A DNA stretch of 9,217 nt, taken from positions 1-9,217 of the forward strand of contig CAIQJD010000592.1 in NCBI GenBank assembly GCA_903872005.1, written 5' to 3'. Shown here piece by piece: positions 1 to 5,443 of this stretch (position 1 is the stretch's first letter; each line of letters begins with the position of its first letter). Under the pieces are notes generated by a model. It saw nothing but the letters and a program-made list of their open reading frames with translations. It did not search any database and was not told the origin of the DNA. The stretch is from an uncultured bacterium (GTDB lineage: Bacteria; Chloroflexota; Anaerolineae; JACIWP01). The position numbers and the translations under genes are program-made.

Positions 1-5
1 ATACG

Positions 6-623
6 ATGGATCTCGCTACCCTGCGCGACGCCCTGGCGGCCGATCTGGCCGACGCCGGCAACGTCCTCTGGACGACCGACGCGCTGGATCGGGCCATCCG
101 CCGCGCCCTGCGCGACTATTCCGCGGCGCAGCCGCGCCGCGCCGAGACGACGTTGACCCTGACCACGGCCGGCCGCGAGCTGGACATCAGCGCCGTCAGC
201 GACCTGGTCGGCGTCGAGCGGGTCTGGTTCCCCTACGACGCCGACGCGCCGGCGTGGCCGCCGCGCTGGGCCGACTTCGACCTCTGGCCCGGCGCCATCC
301 TCTTCCTGAATGTGGCCGACGAGCCGGCCGCCGGCGATGTCGCCCGCCTCTTTTACGGGGCCTTGCACCTGCTGGATGGGCTGGACGACGCCGACGAAAC
401 GACCCTGCCGCCGGCCGACGAGGATGTCATCGCCCTGGGCGCGGCTGGCTACGCCGCGCTGGAGCAGGCGCGCGCCGCGGTCGGCGCGATCAACGTGAGC
501 AGCTACACGCCGCTGCAATGGCGCGAATGGGCCGAGGCGCGTCTGGCGGAATTCGGCCGGCGGCTGGACGCGCTGGCGCGCCGGCGCGGCCTGGCCCTGG
601 CCGGCCCGACGCCGATGGGATAA
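6..623 (+). CDS. Phage adaptor-like structural protein
   Basis: This 205-residue protein has no signal peptide or membrane segment. The N-terminal part (residues about 1-45) is a helical region rich in Ala, Asp and Leu with the pattern LRDAL...W...ALDRAIRRALRDYS. A strand-rich middle follows (about 45-125), and helices with YAALEQARAA and WREWAEARL lie near 145-195. This layout is that of the small head-tail adaptor or connector-type proteins found in tailed-phage and phage-like clusters, which form the interface between head and tail; I place it by pattern only. The next gene downstream looks like a tail protein, which fits. The ATG at 6 is only five bases from the window edge, so its ribosome site cannot be judged and an upstream in-frame start cannot be excluded. 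Base composition is very GC-rich, like the chromosomal genes further right. The alternative is an uncharacterised hypothetical protein of a degenerate prophage. Confidence 0.6.
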   Translation: MDLATLRDALAADLADAGNVLWTTDALDRAIRRALRDYSAAQPRRAETTLTLTTAGRELDISAVSDLVGVERVWFPYDADAPAWPPRWADFDLWPGAILFLNVADEPAAGDVARLFYGALHLLDGLDDADETTLPPADEDVIALGAAGYAALEQARAAVGAINVSSYTPLQWREWAEARLAEFGRRLDALARRRGLALAGPTPMG

Positions 624-651
624 TGGCCGGCGCGATTTCCGCGAGCGGGGG

Positions 652-735
652 GGGCAGGGACAAGCCCTGCCCGTACCGGCGGCCCTGGTGGCCGCCCGCC
701 GGCGCAATCCGTAGGGGCGGCCCTGGTGGCCGCCC
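652..735 (+). repeat. Tandem hairpin-forming repeat cluster between two phage-like genes
   Basis: Three adjacent hairpins fill this intergenic stretch. The first is GGGCAGGG (652-659), a five-base loop, then CCCTGCCC (665-672). The second is GGCGGCC (678-684), loop CTGGT, GGCCGCC (690-696). The third is GGGCGGCC (715-722), loop CTGGT, GGCCGCCC (728-735). The second and third belong to a direct repeat: 671-697 and 709-735 match at 25 of 27 positions (38-base period), including an identical 20-base core at 678-697 and 716-735. There is no T-run after any stem, so a simple intrinsic terminator is unlikely. The pattern fits a small interspersed palindromic repeat (REP-like). A diverged, inverted relative lies at 8453-8481. 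Confidence 0.75.
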
Positions 736-736
736 A

Positions 737-751
737 AGACCTCACAGGTCT
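737..751 (+). repeat. AGACCT-CAC-AGGTCT short palindrome (single copy)
   Basis: The 15-base element AGACCTCACAGGTCT is an interrupted palindrome with six-base arms and a CAC centre. The 16 bases 736-751 recur exactly at 2848-2863, where they form the left arm of a larger hairpin whose right arm is the reverse complement. Here the right arm is missing. It sits about 20 bases before the ribosome-binding site of the next gene. It may be a member of an interspersed repeat family; a regulatory role cannot be seen from the sequence. Confidence 0.7.
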
Positions 752-780
752 CCAGCGACCGGCTATCATGGAGGTGTGGG

Positions 781-2838
781 ATGCGAACGATTGACGCTGA
801 GTTGACTGCGGAGCAAACGAAGCTCCGGCTTCGGCCGGCGCTTGGTGCGACGGTGGGCCAAAACGGCTACGAGTTCAGTAGGATCAGGTGGGCGGAAACC
901 TGGGCCGGCTCTTTGACTGCCCAGGCTTATGATATGTGCATCGCCGGCGATGGGTCTGCGGTGTTGTGCCGGCTGTCGGGCGGAAACGTACAGGTGATGC
1001 GGGTTGCTGATCCTGCGTCGGCGGCGAGTTGGGCGGCAGCGACCTGGACTACCGTCGCTGCCGGCACGACGGGGGCCAATCCGTGCGTGTGGAGCAATCC
1101 GCAGGCCGGCGCAAGCGTGTACGTCTGCTACTGTGCGCTGACTGACCGTCGCATCTGGGTTGCGGCGTCGGCTGACTATGGTGCGACCTTCGGCGCTCCG
1201 GCGACGGTCTATACCTATGCAAGTACTGGTATTCGGGCGCTGGCCGGCTGCATGCGGGCTTCGGGGACACAGGACAATTACATCTTCTGCGCCTGGGTCT
1301 CGGCTGGCGTGACGACCTGGAATTATTTTCGGTTCACGGGTGGGGCCTGGGGTGCGCCCGTTGCAATCACGGGCTGGCCGGCGGCGTATGCCGTGCAAGG
1401 GTTGGACCTGGTCTGGGAGTCTGACTTTCTGGCGGTGGTTGCCGGCCAAACGACTGCGTCGGGCAATGGGGCCCGGCTGTGGTGGGCGGTGCTTGGGGAC
1501 GGGGGAACGTACACGGCCGGCACGGGGGCAAGCGGGGTGCTTGAGGCGACTGACGTTACTGGCTTCCTGTATTACTCTCCCTCGCTGGTCGCTGGCGAAC
1601 ACATCCGGTTGGGGTATCTGGAAACGTACACGGGGACGGGCGCTTATCGCCGGCAGCAGTTGCAACATTTGGTGGGCGTGGGTGCGGAGTTCAATCTTGG
1701 GCGGTGGTGCGGGCCTGAGCCTTTCAACTATGAGCCGGGCGGGGCGTGGGGGGCGTGCTTTGCGGAGTGGCAAGCGGCCGGCACAACTACGCTGACCGTC
1801 ATGCTCCCGGGCGGCAACGTGCAGCGTGGGACTGTAGGGTCTTATGATACCCTGACGAGTCGGATTGTGCGTTACGAGTACCGTGAAGATGTGGATTCGG
1901 ACAAGCTGATTGTGGACTTCGATAATGCTGATGGGGCGCTGGATGATTGCGGTTCTGTAGGATCAGGGTTCCCGAATTTGCGGGCGGGGTCGTTTCTGGC
2001 GCTGACGCATGGGCTTTCTGTGGCTGGCACGGACTATACTGACGTTCTAGCGTGGTTTCAGGTCATGAGCATGTTCCGGGTCTCTGAGCGTGGGCGGAGC
2101 CTTGTGGAAGTCCATTCTGAGGGTTTGTGGGGGCAACTAGACGAGTGGCACGCCAGAAGGGCGTACCAGTGGGCGGCAGGGTCTGCCACGTTGGCGGCGA
2201 TGCTTTCAAGCATGGTTGGTCGGATTGGGGCGCGGTGCGCCTCGAAGGGTGCGCTTGGGTCGGCGTTCTACGGGGCCTTCTCGCCGGCGGTGGTGATTGG
2301 GCCTGGGACGAGCGGCAAGGCTGCGGTTGGCCGGCTGGTGGGGTTGGGGCCTGACGTGGTGGTCGGGGTTCTGGGGACGCTTTCGTATCGTGGGGTGTCT
2401 CGGTCTGAGGCGGCAGTGTACTCGGTGGGCGGGGTTGGGGAACATCCGATTTTGCGGGGGCATTTTCAGGAAGGGGGGATTGCTGGCAATGCTTTTGATG
2501 TGTACGGGGTTGCTGCTGCGATGGGGGCTTCGTTTGAATACCCGGATATTGAAGCCGGCGGTGTGCGCCGGCGCAAGGTTTCCGATGGGGCTTATGCTGC
2601 GGCGGCAGATGCTGCGACCAGAGCTTCGGGCGAAAAGGAAAAGGCATATCAAACGTATGCGACGGGTTGGTTAGAGTGTTTGCCGATTCATGGCCTCGAA
2701 TTGTGGGATGTTCTGAGCGTGACGTATGCGGTTCTGGGGATTTCTGGCCGGCGGTATCGGGTGTGTGCGCTTCGAGAGAGTTGCGATAGGAATACAGGGC
2801 GCTATATGCAGCGGGTAGGGCTTGCGGCGCTGGAATAG
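781..2838 (+). CDS. Phage tail/baseplate-like protein with Asp-box, 685 residues
   Basis: The ATG at 781 follows GGAGGTG (770-776) by four bases. Residues about 45-340 are rich in Trp, Tyr, Gly and Thr, with repeating beta-strand patterns, and contain SADYGATF at 130-137. That matches the Asp-box SxDxGxT(W/F) of sialidase-like beta-propellers, which suggests a carbohydrate- or surface-binding propeller. Around 358-395 comes a segment with RYEYREDVDSDKLIVDF followed by DNADGALDD, typical of tail or baseplate proteins where a strand ends in a DN-DG turn. Residues about 400-685 mix strands and helices and could be a hub or tail-associated domain. There is no signal peptide, transmembrane segment or visible catalytic motif. 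Position after an adaptor-like gene supports a virion or tail-particle role, possibly a fibre-like baseplate component. Codon use is lower in GC and strongly G-over-C on the coding strand, unlike the neighbours, which suggests a different evolutionary history. Exact function is not assignable. Confidence 0.6.
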   Translation: MRTIDAELTAEQTKLRLRPALGATVGQNGYEFSRIRWAETWAGSLTAQAYDMCIAGDGSAVLCRLSGGNVQVMRVADPASAASWAAATWTTVAAGTTGANPCVWSNPQAGASVYVCYCALTDRRIWVAASADYGATFGAPATVYTYASTGIRALAGCMRASGTQDNYIFCAWVSAGVTTWNYFRFTGGAWGAPVAITGWPAAYAVQGLDLVWESDFLAVVAGQTTASGNGARLWWAVLGDGGTYTAGTGASGVLEATDVTGFLYYSPSLVAGEHIRLGYLETYTGTGAYRRQQLQHLVGVGAEFNLGRWCGPEPFNYEPGGAWGACFAEWQAAGTTTLTVMLPGGNVQRGTVGSYDTLTSRIVRYEYREDVDSDKLIVDFDNADGALDDCGSVGSGFPNLRAGSFLALTHGLSVAGTDYTDVLAWFQVMSMFRVSERGRSLVEVHSEGLWGQLDEWHARRAYQWAAGSATLAAMLSSMVGRIGARCASKGALGSAFYGAFSPAVVIGPGTSGKAAVGRLVGLGPDVVVGVLGTLSYRGVSRSEAAVYSVGGVGEHPILRGHFQEGGIAGNAFDVYGVAAAMGASFEYPDIEAGGVRRRKVSDGAYAAAADAATRASGEKEKAYQTYATGWLECLPIHGLELWDVLSVTYAVLGISGRRYRVCALRESCDRNTGRYMQRVGLAALE

Positions 2839-2841
2839 GGG

Positions 2842-2887
2842 GGGGGTAAGACCTCACAGGTCTTTGAGACCTGTGAGGTTTTCCCCC
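2842..2887 (+). terminator. Long near-perfect hairpin after the tail-like gene (terminator-like / interspersed palindrome)
   Basis: The arms ACCTCACAGGTCT (2851-2863) and AGACCTGTGAGGT (2867-2879) are perfect 13-base complements around a TTG loop. AAG (2848-2850) can pair with TTT (2880-2882), using one G-T pair. With T2847 bulged, GGGGG (2842-2846) can pair with CCCCC (2883-2887). It begins three bases after the stop codon at 2836-2838. The right arm is followed by TTT and then a C-run, so it could stop transcription or protect an mRNA end, but a proper long T-run is absent. The left arm repeats 736-751 exactly, so it is also a repeat-family member. Confidence 0.6.
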
Positions 2888-2927
2888 GATGAGGTGTTCC
2901 GACTATCTTGGACTCGGAGGCAGCGCG

Positions 2928-3143
2928 ATGCAGGAGTTACTGGTGGGCGTGTTGGTGAGTTTCAACAGTACGGCCTGGACGGCGGTGATTGATGTGCGCG
3001 GCGGTGTGCCGTTTCAACGCCTGGAGGGCGTGCCGGTGAATCGGGGGCTGGCCTCGGCGGCGCTGACGGCCGGCCGGTATGTCTGCATCTGGCTGCCGGC
3101 GGCGTCGGGCGCCGAGGCCGTCTTGATCGCGGTCTGGACCTGA
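2928..3143 (+). CDS. Small beta-rich protein at the end of the phage-like cluster
   Basis: I choose the ATG at 2928 because GGAGG (2916-2920) lies seven bases before it; an in-frame ATG at 2889 would add 13 residues but overlaps the region just after the hairpin and has no clear ribosome site. The product is 71 residues, has no cysteine-rich motif or signal peptide, and alternates hydrophobic and polar residues as in a small beta-barrel (LLVGVLVSFNS, TAVIDVRGGVPFQRL, GRYVCIWLPAA, AVLIAVW). I do not recognise the family. Its place right after the tail-like gene suggests a minor tail or baseplate accessory protein, but that is inference from position. It ends nine bases from the end of the convergent LiaF-like gene, so it marks the right boundary of the phage-like block. 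Confidence 0.6.
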   Translation: MQELLVGVLVSFNSTAWTAVIDVRGGVPFQRLEGVPVNRGLASAALTAGRYVCIWLPAASGAEAVLIAVWT

Positions 3144-3152
3144 GCCGGCCGG

Positions 3153-3692
3153 CTACACCCGCCGCACCGCCAGGTCAGACACGAAATAGGTCGTCTCAAT
3201 CCGCACCTTGCGCTCGGCCGTCGCCCAGTTCTCGCTCACTTCCGTCGCCGGCGCCAGGAAGGCGCTGCGCTTGCCGTTCCACAGCTTCAGGTCGCTCACG
3301 AAGGCGGTCGAGACGACGGTGACGCCGACGTCCCGGGGGAGGATGATGTCGGTATCGGCGACGAAGGCGAAGAGGCGCAGGTGGGTTTCGCCGGCCGGGA
3401 TCTCCGCCTGGGTCAGGTCCAGGTCAATATCGCCGACGAACATCCAGAACTCCTCATCGGCGACGCGCCAGACGCCCTGCCGGCGGATTTCGCCCAGGAT
3501 CTGCTGCGTCGTATGCGCGCCGGGCTGGACGAAACGCGGGCGCAGCAGCAAGAAGCCGCCCACGAGGATCAGGCCGACCGGCAGGCACAGGTCGCCGGCG
3601 TCGAAGTGCAGGATATTGCCGAGCAGATAGAGTACGCCGGCGGCGATGATGAGCACGCCGAACACGAGCGCGGGGGTGTTGGTCTGACGCAT
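3153..3692 (-). CDS. LiaF-like membrane protein (cell-envelope stress family)
   Basis: This 179-residue protein has two hydrophobic segments at about residues 8-27 and 35-51, ending in the basic RPR, followed by a soluble domain. The soluble part carries the family pattern FVGDIDLDLTQAEIPAGET (about 85-103), then DTDIILPRDVGVTVVS (113-128) and a repeated FVSDL (131-135, 170-174), the beta-helix-like signature of the LiaF/YvqF C-terminal domain. Family members in Firmicutes modulate the LiaRS two-component response to cell-wall antibiotics; whether that holds here is unknown because no liaRS genes are visible. The start ATG (complement of 3690-3692) is preceded by GAGGAGG seven bases upstream (complement of 3700-3706). 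It is divergent from rex and convergent with the small phage-like gene. It has only two membrane segments where LiaF usually has more, so it may be a DUF-type relative. Confidence 0.75.
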   Translation of the reverse strand: MRQTNTPALVFGVLIIAAGVLYLLGNILHFDAGDLCLPVGLILVGGFLLLRPRFVQPGAHTTQQILGEIRRQGVWRVADEEFWMFVGDIDLDLTQAEIPAGETHLRLFAFVADTDIILPRDVGVTVVSTAFVSDLKLWNGKRSAFLAPATEVSENWATAERKVRIETTYFVSDLAVRRV

Positions 3693-3804
3693 ATACGAGC
3701 CTCCTCAAGTTGCATAGCTTACTCTCTATACGCAGCCGGCCGGCCAGGGTCGCGCGGCTGGCGCTACGAATTTCGCTATGATTTCATGCTATTGTTTCGT
3801 AAAA

Positions 3805-3833
3805 TTGCACTTTTCACGCGTTTGTGATATACT
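3805..3833 (+). promoter_or_regulatory. Probable rex promoter, sigma-70 type with extended -10
   Basis: The -10 element TATACT (3828-3833) is preceded by TGA, giving the extended TGn form. Seventeen bases upstream lies TTGCAC (3805-3810), a weak -35 matching the consensus at three of six positions. The predicted start near 3840 leaves a short leader before the rex start at 3875. The surrounding DNA is locally AT-rich in an otherwise GC-rich window. The -10 is embedded in a Rex-operator-like palindrome. Confidence 0.6.
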
Positions 3834-3839
3834 GCACAC
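3822..3839 (+). promoter_or_regulatory. Candidate Rex operator overlapping the rex -10
   Basis: TTGTGA (3822-3827), six bases, then GCACAC (3834-3839) matches the known Rex operator form TTGTGA-N6-TCACAA perfectly in the left half and at four of six bases in the right half. The symmetric TGTG/CACA core is kept. The N6 is the -10 hexamer TATACT, so binding would block RNA polymerase. This predicts negative autoregulation of rex by the NADH/NAD+ ratio. The match is by eye only; the right half is imperfect. Confidence 0.55.
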
Positions 3840-3874
3840 ATGGTAGCCGTATGGTAACGCGGGGGGAATCCAGT

Positions 3875-4501
3875 ATGAATGAACAGAACATACCGACGCC
3901 CGATGTGGTCGTGGCCCGTTTGCCGCTCTATCTGCGGCTGCTGAATTTCTTGACCGAAGATGGCGTAAGCGTGATTTCGTCGGCCGAGCTGGCCGAGCGC
4001 CTGGGGTTGAGCGCGGCGCAAATCCGCAAAGACCTGTCCCACTTCGGGGATTTCGGCAAACAGGGCAGTGGCTATAATGTCACCTACTTGCGTGGCAAGC
4101 TGCGCGAGATCCTCAATTTGGAGCGGATCTGGGATGTGGCGCTGGTGGGCGCCGGCGACCTGGGGCACGCGCTGGCCCACTATGGCGGGTTCATCGGCCA
4201 GGGCTTTCGGATCAAGATCGTCTTCGACAACAACCCGCAGAAAGTGGGGAGCGACCTGGGCGGCCTGATGGTCTTCTCCACCCACATGATGAAAGAGGAA
4301 ATCCGCCGGCAGCAGATTCGCGTCGCCATCCTGGCGGTGCCGGCCCCGGCGGCGCAGCGCGTCACCGATGATCTGATCGAAGCCGGCGTGGGGGCCATTC
4401 TCTGTTACGCGCCCATCACCCTGATGACGCCGGCCTACGTCCACGTGCAATACATGGACCCGGTGGCGCACTTGCAGCACATGGCGTTCTATCTCAAGTG
4501 A
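3875..4501 (+). CDS. rex: Redox-sensing transcriptional repressor Rex
   Basis: Rex represses anaerobic and fermentation genes when NADH is low and releases DNA when NADH is high. The 208-residue product matches the family length of about 210. The N-terminal winged helix (about 10-75) shows VVVARLPLYLRLL, then SSAELAERLGLSAAQIRKDL, HFGDFGKQGSGYNV, the classical Rex DNA-binding region. The Rossmann domain follows, with GAGDLGHAL at 92-100 and the acidic end of the second strand at VFDNNP (117-121), typical of NAD(H) selection. CYAPITLMTP (177-186) is the equivalent of the family NFAP motif. I choose the ATG at 3875 because a purine-rich GGGGGGA (3861-3867) precedes it and the family starts here; in-frame ATGs at 3824 and 3851 lie in or just after the promoter. 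The gene appears monocistronic and is followed by a large hairpin. Regulated genes other than rex itself cannot be read from the window. Confidence 0.96.
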   Translation: MNEQNIPTPDVVVARLPLYLRLLNFLTEDGVSVISSAELAERLGLSAAQIRKDLSHFGDFGKQGSGYNVTYLRGKLREILNLERIWDVALVGAGDLGHALAHYGGFIGQGFRIKIVFDNNPQKVGSDLGGLMVFSTHMMKEEIRRQQIRVAILAVPAPAAQRVTDDLIEAGVGAILCYAPITLMTPAYVHVQYMDPVAHLQHMAFYLK

Positions 4502-4535
4502 CCGGCGGCCGGCAACGCCCTGGCCGATACGCGCG

Positions 4536-4595
4536 GACATAGCCTGGCTCTCTGCGAGCGGCCCAGCCGGCGCGCTCAGAGAACCAGGCTATGTC
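4536..4595. terminator. 60-nt hairpin between convergent rex and LysM genes
   Basis: GACATAGCCTGG (4536-4547) is the perfect reverse complement of CCAGGCTATGTC (4584-4595). One mismatch further in, TCTCTG (4549-4554) pairs with CAGAGA (4577-4582), and the centre is GC-rich. It lies in the gap between two genes that end towards each other (stops at 4501 and 4622), the expected place for a bidirectional terminator. Neither side has a clear T-run, so a Rho-independent mechanism is unproven; a repeat-family palindrome is the alternative. Apart from this hairpin I see nothing in 4502-4621. Confidence 0.55.
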
Positions 4596-4621
4596 ACAAT
4601 CAGGAAGCCCCTTCAGGAACG

Positions 4622-5053
4622 TCAGCGAGGAATACGCAGGGTCTGGCCGGCGTAGATGTGATTCAGGTTGTAGATGCCATTGGCCGAGGCAATCGCCCAC
4701 GGCGTGGTGCCGTACATGTTGGCGATGCTCCAGAGCGTCTCGCCCCAGCGCACGACGTGGCACAGCGGGCCGGGCATCGGCTGCGGGCCGGGATGCGAGC
4801 CGCCGCAGATTTGCAGCACCTGGCCGGCGCGCACGTAGTTGGGATTGGCGATGCCGTTGCGGGCCGCCAGATTCCAAACGTTATCGCCATAACGCGCGGC
4901 GATGATGCTCAGGCTATCGCCCCAGCGCACCGTGTAGTAGAAGCAGCCGCTGGCCGGCGGCGCGGCGTTGGCCGTAATGCCGGCGAATGGGAGTAGCATG
5001 ATAACTGCTACCAGTGCGAAGACGAATTTGCGCTTCAGAGATGACTTGACCAT
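4622..5053 (-). CDS. Secreted protein with two LysM domains
   Basis: The 143-residue product begins with a basic n-region (KSSLKRK), a hydrophobic core (FVFALVAVIMLLPFAG) and an A-N-A-A cleavage site near residue 30, so it is a Sec-exported protein. Two LysM domains follow: residues about 38-83 (YTVRWGDSLSIIAARYG...NGIANPNYVRAGQVLQI) and about 98-142 (HVVRWGETLWSIANMYG...NGIYNLNHIYAGQTLRI), joined by a Pro/Gly linker. LysM binds N-acetylglucosamine polymers such as peptidoglycan. No enzymatic domain is attached, so it is likely a cell-wall-binding or scaffolding protein. Cysteines at 37 and 83 flank the first repeat, with another at 98, and may form a disulfide. The start is supported by AAGGAGGA (complement of 5061-5068) seven bases upstream. 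Expression is probably strong, given a perfect-consensus promoter about 130 bases upstream. Confidence 0.9.
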   Translation of the reverse strand: MVKSSLKRKFVFALVAVIMLLPFAGITANAAPPASGCFYYTVRWGDSLSIIAARYGDNVWNLAARNGIANPNYVRAGQVLQICGGSHPGPQPMPGPLCHVVRWGETLWSIANMYGTTPWAIASANGIYNLNHIYAGQTLRIPR

Positions 5054-5188
5054 TGGACACTCCTCCTTCTCTTACTGCTCTTTAACGTATTCTTCCGCTT
5101 CGATAGGTGACCTCACTGACAGATACCCATTCCGTAAACGTCGGGGACATCGAGCAACGCACACGTCTGTACCGCCCGCTGTGAACAC

Positions 5189-5217
5189 ATTATACACGAT
5201 GGTTTCGCGTTTGTCAA
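5189..5217 (-). promoter_or_regulatory. Perfect sigma-70-type promoter for the LysM gene
   Basis: On the minus strand the sequence has TTGACA (complement of 5212-5217), exactly 17 bases, then TATAAT (complement of 5189-5194). Both hexamers match the housekeeping consensus at all six positions, which is rare in such GC-rich DNA. Transcription would begin near 5182, giving a leader of about 128 nt before the ATG at 5053. I see no recognisable riboswitch class in that leader (5054-5182). Confidence 0.88.
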
Positions 5218-5221
5218 TAGT

Positions 5222-5244
5222 TTAACATAACGAAGTTACATAAC
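5222..5244 (-). promoter_or_regulatory. Direct repeats just upstream of the LysM promoter -35
   Basis: On the plus strand ACATAAC occurs at 5225-5231 and 5238-5244 with a period of 13 bases. On the minus strand this reads TGTAAC, seven bases, TGTTAA, ending five bases before the TTGACA. Each half fits TGTWAH, the half-site of WalR/VicR-type response regulators that control cell-wall genes in Firmicutes, but the spacing there is five bases rather than seven. It could be an activator site or merely AT-rich upstream DNA. Confidence 0.3.
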
Positions 5245-5255
5245 TCGCTAAAATT

Positions 5256-5310
5256 GGGCCTTTTCCGGCCCCCAAAAGCCGGCGAAAAAGCCGGCATCCG
5301 CGCCGGCTTT
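5256..5310 (-). terminator. Two successive minus-strand terminator-like hairpins with no gene feeding them
   Basis: AAAGCCGGC (5287-5295) and GCCGGCTTT (5302-5310) form a perfect nine-base stem with a six-base loop. On the minus strand the G/C stem is followed by TTTTT, the form of an intrinsic terminator. Next on that strand, GGGCC/GGCCC (complement of 5267-5271 and 5256-5260) with a GGAAAA loop is followed by AATTTT. Both point leftward, towards the LysM promoter, and would stop transcripts coming from beyond 5310. No minus-strand gene is visible there, so they may insulate the LysM promoter or end an unannotated RNA. Confidence 0.5.
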
Positions 5311-5355
5311 CCGCGCGCGCCCGGCCCCCTCTGGACTGCGTAGGCTTGCCTGCGC

Positions 5356-5443
5356 CGGCCATCCACGAATCATGCCCACGAATAAACGAATGCGCCCGGG
5401 TGAACCACGCATTCGTTTATTCGCGCCCATTCGTGGATGGCCG
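5356..5443. repeat. 88-nt inverted repeat built from ACGAAT units
   Basis: The outer arms CGGCCATCCACGAAT (5356-5370) and ATTCGTGGATGGCCG (5429-5443) are perfect 15-base complements. The inner arms CGAATAAACGAATGCG (5379-5394) and CGCATTCGTTTATTCG (5408-5423) are perfect 16-base complements around a 13-base centre containing CCCGGG. The segments between inner and outer arms (5371-5378, 5424-5428) do not pair. ACGAAT occurs three times in the left half (5365-5370, 5378-5383, 5386-5391). No coding frame is convincing here. Similar ATTCGTGG-type noncoding elements are, from memory, common in several environmental bacterial genomes, so this may be an interspersed repeat; a structured RNA is the alternative. 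Confidence 0.8.

Noticed and set aside
671..735. Possible CRISPR array
   Set aside because: Only two repeat units with an 11-base interval, each a self-complementary hairpin, and no cas genes; this fits an interspersed palindromic repeat.
766..1773. 335-residue minus-strand reading frame opposite the tail-like gene
   Set aside because: Arg/Pro-rich low-complexity translation typical of antisense frames in GC-rich DNA, with no domain pattern and no convincing ribosome site.
781..2838. Target gene of a diversity-generating retroelement
   Set aside because: No reverse transcriptase, no second near-identical template copy of the 3' end, and no C-type lectin-like C-terminus in the window.
3144..3153. 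GCCGGCCGGC between convergent genes as a terminator
   Set aside because: It is self-complementary but has no loop and no T-run; it is one more instance of the frequent GCCGGC word.
3814..3827. TCAC-N6-GTGA as a second Rex site
   Set aside because: The half-sites are in the reverse order relative to the Rex operator, and the overlapping TTGTGA-N6-GCACAC is the better fit.
3776..4540. Long minus-strand reading frame opposite rex
   Set aside because: It is a shadow of rex, which has unmistakable family motifs; the antisense product is His/Arg-rich with no recognisable domain.
5054..5182. Riboswitch in the LysM leader (c-di-AMP or c-di-GMP type)
   Set aside because: I could not match the conserved cores of either class by eye; it remains an unassigned leader.
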